Notes under the pieces: generated by a model
Told to the model about the DNA's origin: nothing
The model's input: only the letters and a program-made list of their open reading frames with translations
Databases searched by the model: none
In this document: positions 19,966 through 29,871 of the stretch, one piece after another
Layout: each line of letters starts with the position of its first letter
How positions within the stretch are numbered: the stretch's first letter is position 1
Virus record (IMG/VR): IMGVR_UViG_3300046323_000587
Location: 124,001 to 188,000 of that record
DNA: 64,000 nt
Reading direction: 5' to 3' (one strand)
Source: a virus
Position numbers and translations under genes: made by a program

Positions 19966-22900
19966 TTATATTTATTATTTACTTTACCTCCATATTTAGA
20001 AATAGGTTGCTGTTCTTGCTGTTGTTTAATTGTTGCAATACTTGACATTTTACGAGTTCCGCCTAATTTTCCCATTTGTCTGTTAGCTTGATACACTTGT
20101 TCTGCATTATCAGGATTTTGATTTTGAATATTATTAGCTTCTTCTGTTAATTTTTCATAATTCTTTTTAAAAAGTTCTGCATCTGCTTCATATTTTTTAG
20201 CGTCTTTTTCATATTGAGCTTTTCTAGTTGGATCAGTTTCTTTTTGAGCCGCTTCAAAGTGCATTCTATAATTTTGTCTAGCTGTTTGTTCAGCAGAATC
20301 AGCTTTATTAGCTTCTCTAATTTTTTGTGATACTAATTGAGCTTTTTGATTTTGTTGATCAGTTTGACCAGCTTTAAAGATTGCTTGTTTAGCTTGTGTG
20401 TCTTTCATAAACTTGTTATCTCTGTATCCAGCTAAAATTCTAGCGTGATTAAGCATATATTGACGATCAGCAGTTTTCTTTTCAAATTCTTCTTTAGATA
20501 GATTTTCAGCATTAAGTTGTTGATTAGAAGTAGTTGTGAGTTTATTTTGTTCATTAATTTGATAATCAGATAAAGCTTTTTGTTCAGCTTTTTGAGCTAT
20601 TTGAGCATTACTGGCTTGATTAGCTTTATTAAGATTAGTTTGAGCCATACTAGCATTAATAAGATTTACAGTAGGGTCTGCACTCATATTATTTCTAACA
20701 GATAATGCCATTGCTGATTGTGCATCTGCTTTATTTTGTAACATTTGTTGATAACCTACTTCTGGTGTATAACCTTGTAATTGTTTATCAATAATTTGAC
20801 GGTGACTAATAACAGGCTTATTCCAAATAGATAAAGCTAAATCAGAAGCAAGTTTTAATTCATCTTTACCAATAAACCATTTATCTTTACCTTTTAAATT
20901 TGCATCAATTGGATTACCATCTTCATCATAACCTTCTGTATCAAATCCATCAGTTCCTCCGTGAAGAGCACTATTAACTTTTGTACCATTTCCACTTCCT
21001 TCACTACCTTGAATAGCTGATTGTTGCTGAGATTGTTGTCCATTTGCATCAGTAGTAGCTGTATTAGTTCCATTAGAACTTGCATCAGTAGTTCCATCAC
21101 CATCTCTTTTAACAGCTGTACCAGTAGAAGTACTAGAAGCTCCCGTTCCAGAAGCATATTTAACTTGTTTAGGAGTAATTCCAGCAATATCAACACCAAA
21201 AGCATTTTTAGAGTATTGTGGAGTTACTGCATCAGTTTTAACAAAATTAGAACCTCTAACAGATTGATTAATTTTTATAGCGGATTGTTGTTGTTCAGGT
21301 GTAATACCATCAATAGTTACTCCGTAAGCATTTGGACTGATAGGTAATTGAACAGATTTGTTACTAGTCTTATTAGAAGTTGTGTTAATAGGTTTCGCTT
21401 CTAAGTTTTTTAAATAGGCTTCTTGTGCTTTATTATTAGCTTCAAAATCAACATTTTTGTAAGCTTTTTCGTAAGCAAGTTTTCTTTTTTGAGTTGCTGC
21501 ATCCATTCCTCCAATAGTTGTTCCTAATTTATTAGCTGTTTGTTCAGAATTTCCGAGACTGAGAGGAGTAAATTTTTTAGTTTCTACTGTCGCTAAATTA
21601 CTTTTTTTTTTAGCTTCTTCTAACAACCTTTTCTGTAAATCTAACATAAATTGATTATTAGATAAATAAGAAGGCAATTTTCCAGCTGGATTTTCGTATT
21701 TAATTATACCTCCTTTACGAAATTTATAAAGTTTTTCAAAATTTGGAATAGACTTTTCTATTTTCTTTTTTCTTAGTAGTAATAAATCTTTTTCATATTT
21801 TGAAAGTTTAGGTTTTAATAAATCATTTTCTATATTAGATAGTTCAAATAGTTTTTTATCTGTTCCACTTCTAGTAGGTAAATCACCAACTTTTAAATCA
21901 ATTAATCCTAATCTTTCACTTAAAGTAGTTTTTTTAGGAGTTGATTTAGGTGTATTTGGAACTACAATCTCAGGTTCTACAACACTATTTTTAGCTCCAT
22001 CATCTTTTACAACTTCTGGTTCATTTGCTTTAGGTTTATCATTAGGTTCATAAGTATATTTAGGTTGAGATTTAAACTTATCTGCCACAGCATCTCTAAG
22101 TTTTTTCACTCTTTCCATATTAGGTAAACTAGGCATAGATAAATTATTAGTCCAATCTTTACTATATTTTTCAAAATCTTTTTTCCAAGGTGTATTAGGT
22201 TGAAATTCAGGACTACTAGCTTCTTTATGAGTCACTCCATCAACAGCTTTTGATATTTGATTTCTTCTACCAATTCTATGCAAATCTTTGATATTACCAG
22301 CTAATCCTGTTAATCCTTGTGAAGCATCAGCAACATCTCTCCAATCTAAACCTTCTGGTGTTTGAGATTTATCGTAAAGATTGCTTGCAGTTTGATATGT
22401 GTTGATACCAGATAAAGCACCTAATCCTACCATACCAACAGGGTGAGTTGCAGCTTTTCCTAAATATCTGAAAGCACCTTTACCTGCACCTACACCTAAA
22501 TCTTTTGCACCTTTTGCAATTGTGCCAAGACCAGAACCGACTATATCAAGACCTCTTCTATATTGAGAGCGAACTTGATCAAGATTTTTTCCAGCATTAT
22601 AAACATTCATTGATAATTCAACTGGAACTTCTGGAATACTAACATTAGAATCAATTTTTTTAGCTTGTAAGGCTTCTTTTCTAGCTAAATTAGCTTCATT
22701 AAGAGTTTCTTTTGCAAGATTTCTAGCATCTTTTAAATCTTTAATTTTTTGAGCTTTATCAGATAATTTAGAAGCATCTTTAGCAGTATCAACAAGTTTA
22801 GAAGCAGTTTGACCAGCTTCAACTACTTTTTTACCTTTTGTAAACCAATTAGCAAATGGAACAATTCCAACACCTTCTAATGCTAAATCTCCTGCAGCTC

Positions 22901-24599
22901 CAGCCCATTCTCTTAGACCCCATTTCTTACCTTGTAATTCATCTAATTCTTTTTGGTAGTTAGATTCTCCAATAGACCCTAAAGCACCTGTAACAGCAGT
23001 TACAATGTTAGCTCCTGGTACAAATCCTGCAACATCATTTACAGTTCTAGCTATTTTAGCACCTGCAATAATATTTTTAAGTTCTTCAATTCTTTTAGAT
23101 TTATTATCAGTTGGAGTTGAAACAATTTTACTCTCTGTTTTAGGTGTAGATGCAACACCTACATTTTGTTTAGTAATTTTATTACTTGGAGTCCATCTAA
23201 GTGCACTACCTAATTGATATTTCACAACACCTCCTTTTTTCTTTAATGGAATATATGTAGCACTTTTTCTATTACCCCAATCAACTTGACCAGCAGTAAA
23301 AGGAACTTTATAATTTGCATATTGTGAAGCTATATCTATTATATTTCTAGGTTTACCTATAAATTGTTTATTAATAGCATCTTGAGCAATTTTTGCTTCT
23401 TCTTCTTTTCTACGATAATCTTCTTCAGTTAATTTTCCTACAGAACGTCTCATATCTTCATTCATTACTTGTTCAGCCTTACGTTTAGCGTCTCTTTCTG
23501 CTTTTCTTTTAGCATCAGCAGCTTTTTGAGCATCAGTTCTTGTATCTACTCCAGTTCCTCTACTTCCATCTGTTTTAGTTCCTGTACTAGAACTTCCAGC
23601 TCCGCCTAATAATACACCAGCAGTTTTCTTTTGGTCTTTAACTGGAACCCAAGCAGCATTTGGACCATCTTTTTTTAGTCTAGCGTAAATAACTGCTTTA
23701 TTACTTTCTTTACCTCTATCAGCAGCAGATAAATTTTGATTTGTAGATTCATCGTAAGATACTTTATACTCATAAGGATCTTTTGATGAATTTCTTGAAG
23801 TAATTGATGTAGTAAGTTTATCTACATCATCAAAAGAGTTTACAGCACTATCTGAATGAAAATCATTTATAGGTATTGTTGTATTGGTATCAGTAGTAGA
23901 AGTAGTATCAACAGGTTTATCATCAACTTTTGATTGTGGAACAGTTGTACTTACAGGAGATTCTTCAAATAATACATTACGACCTAGTTTTTGTAAATCA
24001 AGATTAAATTTTTTAGTTCCTCTTTCAAGTGCTTTCTTTTTAGAAGTAAAAACACTTCCCCACAACTTACCAAGAGTTGATTTACCTTCTAATTCAATAT
24101 CTTTAAAATCTTTGCCTAATTTTCTTTTTTCTTTTCCAGTTAAAGATTGTGTATATTCTCCAAGAGTTCTGTTTCCTTGTGTACCTAATTGATATTTTCC
24201 TCTACGATCTTTTGTTATACCGAATTTATTATTAGCTAAATCAATTCTTCTAAAAGACTCTCTGTCAGCTTTAGATAAATTATCGTCACTCACTCCTTCA
24301 ACTTGCATATCATCTTGCAATACTTCATTATAACCTTTTAAAACTGTTTTTTGTTCTTCATCAGTAAGAGCATCATAAGCAGCTTTATCAGAATTGTAAT
24401 CAGTACCCAATCTTTTTAATTTTCCTGGTCTAGAAGGGTCTGGAATCCAATAACCTTCTCTGACTAATTTTTTAGAATTATCTATCGTTCCAATAGAACC
24501 TACATTGCTATTAGTAGCTATATCACCTTCTAATGTACCTCCAGGATTATATTTTCTTTCATTATTCAATTTATTTTTTAAATCTTTATAATTTTTCAT
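19941..24599 (-). CDS. 1552-aa tagged internal virion protein
   Basis: A large probable ejection protein. It carries four copies of the GG tag: N-terminal ERKYNPGGTLEG, internal KKKGGVVKYQLG (about 455) and FRKGGIIKYENPAG (about 960), and C-terminal SKYGGKVNNKYKW. Two Ala/Gly-rich hydrophobic helical regions lie near 520-610 (VPGANIVTAVTGALG) and 715-760, possible membrane-active segments. Two short repeats occur near 1088 and 1131 (NAYGVTIDGITPEQ, NAFGVDIAGITPKQ). The last 350 residues are an uninterrupted Gln/Ala/Lys-rich helical domain, like T7-type ejection proteins in character but without recognisable homology. The tag copies divide the chain into blocks, consistent with either processing sites or docking sites. 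Confidence 0.75.
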   Translation of the reverse strand: MKNYKDLKNKLNNERKYNPGGTLEGDIATNSNVGSIGTIDNSKKLVREGYWIPDPSRPGKLKRLGTDYNSDKAAYDALTDEEQKTVLKGYNEVLQDDMQVEGVSDDNLSKADRESFRRIDLANNKFGITKDRRGKYQLGTQGNRTLGEYTQSLTGKEKRKLGKDFKDIELEGKSTLGKLWGSVFTSKKKALERGTKKFNLDLQKLGRNVLFEESPVSTTVPQSKVDDKPVDTTSTTDTNTTIPINDFHSDSAVNSFDDVDKLTTSITSRNSSKDPYEYKVSYDESTNQNLSAADRGKESNKAVIYARLKKDGPNAAWVPVKDQKKTAGVLLGGAGSSSTGTKTDGSRGTGVDTRTDAQKAADAKRKAERDAKRKAEQVMNEDMRRSVGKLTEEDYRRKEEEAKIAQDAINKQFIGKPRNIIDIASQYANYKVPFTAGQVDWGNRKSATYIPLKKKGGVVKYQLGSALRWTPSNKITKQNVGVASTPKTESKIVSTPTDNKSKRIEELKNIIAGAKIARTVNDVAGFVPGANIVTAVTGALGSIGESNYQKELDELQGKKWGLREWAGAAGDLALEGVGIVPFANWFTKGKKVVEAGQTASKLVDTAKDASKLSDKAQKIKDLKDARNLAKETLNEANLARKEALQAKKIDSNVSIPEVPVELSMNVYNAGKNLDQVRSQYRRGLDIVGSGLGTIAKGAKDLGVGAGKGAFRYLGKAATHPVGMVGLGALSGINTYQTASNLYDKSQTPEGLDWRDVADASQGLTGLAGNIKDLHRIGRRNQISKAVDGVTHKEASSPEFQPNTPWKKDFEKYSKDWTNNLSMPSLPNMERVKKLRDAVADKFKSQPKYTYEPNDKPKANEPEVVKDDGAKNSVVEPEIVVPNTPKSTPKKTTLSERLGLIDLKVGDLPTRSGTDKKLFELSNIENDLLKPKLSKYEKDLLLLRKKKIEKSIPNFEKLYKFRKGGIIKYENPAGKLPSYLSNNQFMLDLQKRLLEEAKKKSNLATVETKKFTPLSLGNSEQTANKLGTTIGGMDAATQKRKLAYEKAYKNVDFEANNKAQEAYLKNLEAKPINTTSNKTSNKSVQLPISPNAYGVTIDGITPEQQQSAIKINQSVRGSNFVKTDAVTPQYSKNAFGVDIAGITPKQVKYASGTGASSTSTGTAVKRDGDGTTDASSNGTNTATTDANGQQSQQQSAIQGSEGSGNGTKVNSALHGGTDGFDTEGYDEDGNPIDANLKGKDKWFIGKDELKLASDLALSIWNKPVISHRQIIDKQLQGYTPEVGYQQMLQNKADAQSAMALSVRNNMSADPTVNLINASMAQTNLNKANQASNAQIAQKAEQKALSDYQINEQNKLTTTSNQQLNAENLSKEEFEKKTADRQYMLNHARILAGYRDNKFMKDTQAKQAIFKAGQTDQQNQKAQLVSQKIREANKADSAEQTARQNYRMHFEAAQKETDPTRKAQYEKDAKKYEADAELFKKNYEKLTEEANNIQNQNPDNAEQVYQANRQMGKLGGTRKMSSIATIKQQQEQQPISKYGGKVNNKYKWMRTVAK

Positions 24600-24626
24600 C
24601 TAAAAATAGGATTTTATTATTTTAAT

Positions 24627-24699
24627 TTAGCTAACACTACTATTAAATTTTATTAGCTAATTCATTAAGACTTTTAAGAAATAATCTAGTATTAGCTAA
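24627..24699. repeat. Three copies of palindromic octamer TTAGCTAA
   Basis: The 113-base gap between the 122-aa and 1552-aa genes contains TTAGCTAA at 24627, 24653 and 24692. The octamer is its own reverse complement. A further copy lies in another intergenic gap at 30394. The same string also occurs inside genes as Leu-Ala-Asn codons, so chance is possible. It may be an operator-like site. Confidence 0.35.
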
Positions 24700-24712
24700 A
24701 TTAACTAATTTA

Positions 24713-25081
24713 TTATACTCTTGGACGAATTTTAAATTTAGTTTTTCCTCCAAATCTTTGCATAGGTGCTGGTGGATTTTGAGTAGCTGGAGATGCTTGT
24801 GGTTGTCCTTGTGGTTGAGCAGCTGGAGCTTCTTGTGCAGGTTGGTCTTCACCTCCACCTTGTTGTTGAATCATTTCCATAAACATTGTAGCACCTTGTT
24901 TTAAAGCATCACAATTATTTTGAGACAAACCAGATTGAAATGCAGCTAAAATTTGTTCCATTGGACTTCCACCTTGTTTTTGACCTTGTGGTTGTTCCAT
25001 TGATTGTTCTGGAGCTTGACCTTGTGACATTGGTTGTTCTACTGCACCACCTTCTTGAAATTTTCTAATAAATGTTCTCAT
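24713..25081 (-). CDS. Small doubly tagged Gln/Pro-rich protein, 122 aa
   Basis: Unrecognised. The N-terminus, MRTFIRKFQEGGAVEQ, is one of the cleanest N-terminal GG tags, and the C-terminus (MQRFGGKTKFKIRPRV) is a C-terminal version, so both halves flank a tiny core. The core is one helical segment (about 42-73) with a single Cys, embedded in Gln/Pro/Gly/Ala-rich linkers. With tags at both ends and little in between, it looks like an adaptor or spacer rather than an enzyme. It lies between two large tagged proteins and has a tandem decamer repeat in its leader. Confidence 0.7.
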   Translation of the reverse strand: MRTFIRKFQEGGAVEQPMSQGQAPEQSMEQPQGQKQGGSPMEQILAAFQSGLSQNNCDALKQGATMFMEMIQQQGGGEDQPAQEAPAAQPQGQPQASPATQNPPAPMQRFGGKTKFKIRPRV

Positions 25082-25094
25082 ATCTTATATATTT

Positions 25095-25123
25095 TATTAA
25101 ATGTTATTAAATGTTATTAAATA
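25095..25123. repeat. Tandem 10-bp repeat in the leader of the 122-aa gene
   Basis: TATTAAATGT is repeated 2.9 times without mismatch, starting 14 bases upstream of the ATG at 25081. One copy per helical turn could place protein-binding sites on one face, or the array may be replication slippage. Confidence 0.5.
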
Positions 25124-25147
25124 TTACTATTAATTTTAAAATCATTA

Positions 25148-26986
25148 TTAATCTTTTGTGTACTCTGGTTTATTAACATAATCTTGTTTATATAACTCAT
25201 TAGCAATAACTTTACCTAAATTAAAATAATCTTTATCAGATTTACTTTTATTGGCAACTTTAGCTAATTTAACTAATTCTTTTGTTTTAATTCTACTAAA
25301 AATTCTTTCTCCACCTTTAAGTTTCATTTGGTGTTCACCTTTATCATCTAAAAGATATAAATTTTGTTTAGATTGTTTACCACCTTCTTGATAATATTTT
25401 TGTTGTAATTGCTTATAAATCATTCCTCCTTGTTTTTGTTTAGGTAAATAAATAAAATGTCCTCCTGTTTTACTTCTAGCGTCCCATTTATCTAAATCTT
25501 CTTTTTCTTGGTAAGGGTCTTTTCTATATATACCATTATCTATAATCCATAAATTTAATCCGTCTGTTTTTTGTTCTTTTTTGAAGGCTTCAAAAGCAGC
25601 TTTTAATTGATCACTATTTCCTGTAACTATTTTATATGCTTTATTATCAGGAGTAGCAATCATTAGTTTATTGTAATCTTTGTGTTCAGGCAAAGCAATC
25701 TTTTTATTATATTTTGTAGAATCTTTTGGTTTATAATAAACTAGGCCTTCTTTATCATCCCAATCTATTTTTTCTGCAAATTTAGGGCTATATGTTTGAG
25801 ATACAAGATAATCATTATCAAAATCATTATATTGACCTAATTTTAAATTACCTGTTTTTTGATTTACTCCAATTAAATAAGCATCTTTTTCAGTTTCTTT
25901 ATCGCTATTTAAAAAACTACGAAAATTTTCAGGCTCTTTAATTTTAGATTTATGTGTAAATGGATTAAATGTAGTAATATAAGTACCTTCGCCTAATGCT
26001 CCTTGACCAACAGTAAATTTATCTTTTTCTGTTTTATTTCTTACAATAAAAGAAGGCTTCTTTTCTTCAGTTTTAGTATCTTCAGTTTTAACTTCCTCTT
26101 TTTTACGTTCCTCAATAACTTTTACTAGATTAGTTCTTTTGTTGTTATCTTCTTCTTTAACTGTATTATCCACTACGACAATAGGTTTTTCAACTTTTCC
26201 TAATCTATAATCAACTCCATTATGTTTAAATGTAACAGCTCCATCACTATCAATATTTACATTAGATTTGTTACCTGTACTTAATTCACTTAATCTTGCT
26301 TGATAAGCGTTTTCTAATTCTTTTCCTTTTTTAGTAGGTTTTTTTACAATATATTTACCAGAAGAATTAACTCTATCTTGTTCATCTTTTGTAGATAAAT
26401 ATCTTTGCATTTTAAACTTACCTTCTGGTAAATCGTATTCAGTAGAATAAGTTTTTAATTTATCTCCTAAGTGATATTTCAATATTCCACCTTTTTTATT
26501 CTTTTCAACAAGATTCTTTAATTTTTTATTTTTATTAGGTTTAACATCAAATACTAAACCATCATTAATACCTCCTTCAGTTATCTCATAACCTCCATTT
26601 CCAGAATTTTTTGGTACTTTTACTTTAACTATTTCAGAATACTTATCTGGAACATAAGGCGTATATTTCTTCATAAGTAATTTATCTCCTAAATTTATTT
26701 TATTATTTATATTTAATTCTAAGGTATGTCTCCCTTTTAATTTATATTCTCCACTATTTCTAGGTGCTTTAATAATATCTGTAACAAGATAATTATCATC
26801 TAAACCAGCTAATAATAAAGGTATAGTAGTATCTTTCATCGTTATATCAGAAACATTATAAAAAAACATACCTTTACTATTATCTAGTTTATGATGATTA
26901 GACAACCCAATTAAAGATTCTTTTTTATTTTCAGGTATCTGTATTATATATTTTATCTTGTTTATATAACCTGATTCAGTTTTCAT
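25148..26986 (-). CDS. 612-aa tagged cargo protein
   Basis: Unrecognised family. The N-terminal 160 residues look beta-rich, with repeated hairpin-like segments. Next comes an internal tag, KKGGILKYHLGDKL (about 165), a Lys/Glu-rich linker (about 275-310), and a mixed domain of about 200 residues. A double tag (KQGGMIYKQ and KYYQEGGKQSKQ) lies near 520-540, followed by a C-terminal domain (LKGGERIFSRIKTKELVKLA). The last domain is similar to the C-terminus of the next gene (646 aa), so the two are partial paralogs. The gene starts two bases after the stop of its upstream neighbour. A virion cargo role is inferred. Confidence 0.7.
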   Translation of the reverse strand: MKTESGYINKIKYIIQIPENKKESLIGLSNHHKLDNSKGMFFYNVSDITMKDTTIPLLLAGLDDNYLVTDIIKAPRNSGEYKLKGRHTLELNINNKINLGDKLLMKKYTPYVPDKYSEIVKVKVPKNSGNGGYEITEGGINDGLVFDVKPNKNKKLKNLVEKNKKGGILKYHLGDKLKTYSTEYDLPEGKFKMQRYLSTKDEQDRVNSSGKYIVKKPTKKGKELENAYQARLSELSTGNKSNVNIDSDGAVTFKHNGVDYRLGKVEKPIVVVDNTVKEEDNNKRTNLVKVIEERKKEEVKTEDTKTEEKKPSFIVRNKTEKDKFTVGQGALGEGTYITTFNPFTHKSKIKEPENFRSFLNSDKETEKDAYLIGVNQKTGNLKLGQYNDFDNDYLVSQTYSPKFAEKIDWDDKEGLVYYKPKDSTKYNKKIALPEHKDYNKLMIATPDNKAYKIVTGNSDQLKAAFEAFKKEQKTDGLNLWIIDNGIYRKDPYQEKEDLDKWDARSKTGGHFIYLPKQKQGGMIYKQLQQKYYQEGGKQSKQNLYLLDDKGEHQMKLKGGERIFSRIKTKELVKLAKVANKSKSDKDYFNLGKVIANELYKQDYVNKPEYTKD

Positions 26987-26988
26987 TA

Positions 26989-28929
26989 TTAAGCTTTTTT
27001 AATTACTTTATTTTTATTGTCAATAGTATTATTCAATAACTGTTGAGTAAATAATTTACCTAATTCAATAGCTTTGATATCTTTTTTGTTATTTAAAAAA
27101 TCATAAGCCATTTTTTCAACTTTATCAGCTATCTCTTTATGAATAATTAACTCATCTACTTCAATTTCTGAATGTTTTTCAGGAATTCCTTCATTAACAT
27201 AAGCAACAACTGGAACTCCTTTACGACCTAAATCTAATTCTTTTGGAATATTATTATTTCTAGCGTGTAATACACCATCAACAATTTTATTTGTTTTACC
27301 AGATAAATCATAAACAATTTGTCCTCCGTGTTTAAATTGTTGATAGCCCGTAGATGGACTGTTTGAACCAGCCTCTTCACTTTGATTTTGAGATTCTTGT
27401 TGATACATTTGTTTAGCTTGCTCTAGTTGTTCGGGTTGTAGAGATTTTAACTTAGCGTCAAACTCTTCTTGTGAACGAACACCTAATTTTTGAGCTAACC
27501 ATTGCATAAACGCTGGATCTGGTTGTTCTTGTGGGACTTCTTGTTCTCCTCCTTCTTGATGCCTAAGTTTTTTTACTTTATTCATAGATCTTTGTAATTC
27601 TAAAGAAGGTTTGAGTAAAGGATTATAATTTAAAATAGATCCAGTCTGACAATTTTCTAATTTTTTATTTAATTTTTTGTTTAGTCTATTGCTTAAATCA
27701 GAATTAGTAGTAAGTTTTGTACCATTTTTCCAAATCCCAAATAATTTTGGATGTTTTTTTTCTCTATAATATTCTTTTGGAATATATTTATGTTCATCTT
27801 CTTTAATTTTATCGAAGTTATTAAAGTTTTTACTAGGTTTTAAAGGTACTCCATTAATAAGAGATTCTCTTTCTTCATCTATTAATTCAAGTAAATAAGC
27901 TTCTGTATCATTAAGTTTTGGTCTATTTGTTAATTGCGTATATTGTCTTTGAAGTTCTTCTAATCTTTTTTGTTTTTTTACTTCATTGACATCTGATTTG
28001 AACTCATTTCCTTTTTGATATTTTATTAATCCTCCTTGAAGGTGTTTTTCAACTAACATAATAATCTTTTTACTTACTTGAGGATGAATTTTTTCTTTAA
28101 GATAATCAATTAATCTTAAACGTTGTTCTAATGCCTTATGTTTTAATAATTGGTTTGTTTCTTCATCAAATACTCCATTATTACGACGATCTCCAATAGA
28201 ATGTTGAATAATCTTGATTTGAGTTGGATGTAATTCTTTTAGTACGTCTGTATCAATACCATCAGAATCAATATCACAAGGTAGTTCAACTTTCATACCA
28301 CGACGAGCCATTTGAGAAGCATATTGAGCAAAATTAGCTTTTTGTTGATTGTCTAATTCTTGTTGCATTGCAGCTTGATTCTTTTTAAGTTTTTCTTCTT
28401 TATCAAATTTACTATCTTGACCTGTTAATTTAGCAAAACCATCTGACAAAGAACCTCCTCCAAGTATATTTAAAGCAGCTCCTCCTAAATTAGTAACTCC
28501 GTCAGCAGCTATACCTAATACAGGAGCAGCAACACTTCCTAAACCAGGAACTAAAGCATTTAAACCTTGTTCTGCTCCCATTTTAATACCAGCAGAAATA
28601 TTCTTTTCTAAGCCATTTTGTTTTTGATTGATTAAGTCTGTTGGAACTACACTACTTAATAATTGTCCTGCCATTCCTGCTAATCCACTACCAGAAGCAA
28701 TATTTCCAGCTAATGAAGCTAATCCAGAAGGGTTTGTACTTGGTGTAGGTGTATTTACTGGTTTAATATCAACTCCTTTTATTGGTTGTTGCCCTAAATT
28801 CCCAACTAATCCTTTTGGTCTAGTTAATTCTAACATATTTACATTAGGCATTTTTTCAGGTAACTTACCAGCAGGTAATTGAAATTTTAGTACAGAACCA
28901 TACTTATTTTTAAATTTATTTGTTATCAT
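26989..28929 (-). CDS. 646-aa tagged cargo protein with hydrophobic segment
   Basis: Unrecognised family. The N-terminus reads FKNKYGSVLKFQLPAGKLP, a variant of the tag. Residues 60-170 are Gly/Ala/Leu-rich (LVPGLGSVAAPVLGIAADG) and could insert into or cross a membrane. Internal tags follow: HLQGGLIKYQKG (about 300), LRHQEGGEQEVP (about 460) and FKHGGQIVYDLS (about 535). The C-terminal 100 residues resemble the end of the 612-aa protein (SEIEVDELIIHKEI, then LGKLFTQQLL). It overlaps the end of the patatin gene by 14 bases. The features fit an ejected, membrane-associated virion protein; the function is unknown. Confidence 0.7.
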   Translation of the reverse strand: MITNKFKNKYGSVLKFQLPAGKLPEKMPNVNMLELTRPKGLVGNLGQQPIKGVDIKPVNTPTPSTNPSGLASLAGNIASGSGLAGMAGQLLSSVVPTDLINQKQNGLEKNISAGIKMGAEQGLNALVPGLGSVAAPVLGIAADGVTNLGGAALNILGGGSLSDGFAKLTGQDSKFDKEEKLKKNQAAMQQELDNQQKANFAQYASQMARRGMKVELPCDIDSDGIDTDVLKELHPTQIKIIQHSIGDRRNNGVFDEETNQLLKHKALEQRLRLIDYLKEKIHPQVSKKIIMLVEKHLQGGLIKYQKGNEFKSDVNEVKKQKRLEELQRQYTQLTNRPKLNDTEAYLLELIDEERESLINGVPLKPSKNFNNFDKIKEDEHKYIPKEYYREKKHPKLFGIWKNGTKLTTNSDLSNRLNKKLNKKLENCQTGSILNYNPLLKPSLELQRSMNKVKKLRHQEGGEQEVPQEQPDPAFMQWLAQKLGVRSQEEFDAKLKSLQPEQLEQAKQMYQQESQNQSEEAGSNSPSTGYQQFKHGGQIVYDLSGKTNKIVDGVLHARNNNIPKELDLGRKGVPVVAYVNEGIPEKHSEIEVDELIIHKEIADKVEKMAYDFLNNKKDIKAIELGKLFTQQLLNNTIDNKNKVIKKA

Positions 28930-29818
28930 TTATAAAATCATTTAATAAAAATTTATTATTGTTTGCAATCATTTCCCAAATAGGTAAATTTTCTATTCGA
29001 TCCATTTCAAGATATTCTTTTTGCAATTCTACATCTACTCTATAATATTTTAAACCTTGTTTTTTATACAAATTAAGTGAATAATCTACTACATCACTTC
29101 CAGCTTTCATAAAACTTTCAATAAGAGGGAATTTACTTTTGTGTATCAACCAATCTAACATACCCCAATCTTCATTATTTACATTTAAGTTAGCTTCCGC
29201 AGAATATCCTGTTCCTAATGATAACACAACTATATTAGAAATATTAATTCCTTTACTAATAGCTTCATTTACAGCTATTTGAGCAGGATTATTTGAAACA
29301 ATTCCTCCATCTATATAAGAATCTTTATCAATTATCCAAGGATTAAAATAGGTAGGAGCAGCAGTAGAAGAACAAATTGCTTCTAAATAAGAGGTAGTAG
29401 AATCTTTATAGGATTTAAATAATTTAACTTTATTTTTAGTAAAATTAAAACTAGTCATAATAAAATCAAATGTACTTTCGGATAATTTTTTATCTATTGG
29501 AATATACTTAGCTAAGGAATTATACAGATTCATATTATCATATTTAGCTCTAATTGCAGAAAATATAAATCTAAATTTTTTTTTGAAAATATTTTTAGCT
29601 TCTTGTTTATATAGTTCTATAATATCTTTCGAAGAATATTTTAACGACAACATTGCAGTTATAATAGAACCAGTAGAAGAACTTGCATATAAATTAAACT
29701 TAGTTGTATCAAAACCAACAGAATCTAAGTGGTCTAACATAACAGCGGGAATAATTCCTTTTAAGCCTCCACCATCAATAGACAATATATAATATTTCTT
29801 ATCAATCATATTTAACAT
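28916..29818 (-). CDS. Patatin-like phospholipase
   Basis: A patatin-family lipid acyl hydrolase of 300 aa, the usual size for a single-domain patatin. The oxyanion-hole motif DGGGLKG is at residues 15-21, the nucleophile elbow SSSTG at 46-50 (Ser48), and the catalytic Asp in DGG at 170-172, followed by the typical NNPA. All three elements of the Ser-Asp dyad site are intact. The nearest well-known relatives by motif are CapV-type phospholipases. There is no signal peptide and no GG tag. ATGs at 29818 and 29809 are both possible starts. It lies between the small 126-aa protein and membrane-segment cargo genes, which suggests a role in membrane damage or entry rather than metabolism. The family is sure; the role is inferred. 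Confidence 0.9.
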   Translation of the reverse strand: MLNMIDKKYYILSIDGGGLKGIIPAVMLDHLDSVGFDTTKFNLYASSSTGSIITAMLSLKYSSKDIIELYKQEAKNIFKKKFRFIFSAIRAKYDNMNLYNSLAKYIPIDKKLSESTFDFIMTSFNFTKNKVKLFKSYKDSTTSYLEAICSSTAAPTYFNPWIIDKDSYIDGGIVSNNPAQIAVNEAISKGINISNIVVLSLGTGYSAEANLNVNNEDWGMLDWLIHKSKFPLIESFMKAGSDVVDYSLNLYKKQGLKYYRVDVELQKEYLEMDRIENLPIWEMIANNNKFLLNDFINDNK

Positions 29819-29871
29819 ATTTAAAAGGTTTAAAATTTGTATTTTGAACTTATAACTTTAAATTTATAACT

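Noticed and set aside
20894-21205. 103-codon minus-strand frame rich in Leu/Met
   Set aside because: Fully inside the 1552-aa gene in another frame; the Leu/Met/Glu monotony is a shadow of Thr/Ser/Gly codons.
21021-21347. 108-codon plus-strand frame
   Set aside because: Antisense to the 1552-aa gene, Ser/Cys/Arg-rich shadow; no plus-strand gene is supported anywhere else in the window.
24643-24858. 71-codon minus-strand frame overlapping the 122-aa gene
   Set aside because: Most of it lies out of frame inside the 122-aa gene; its Lys/His/Leu-rich translation looks like a shifted reading of the Gln/Pro-rich gene, with no motif.
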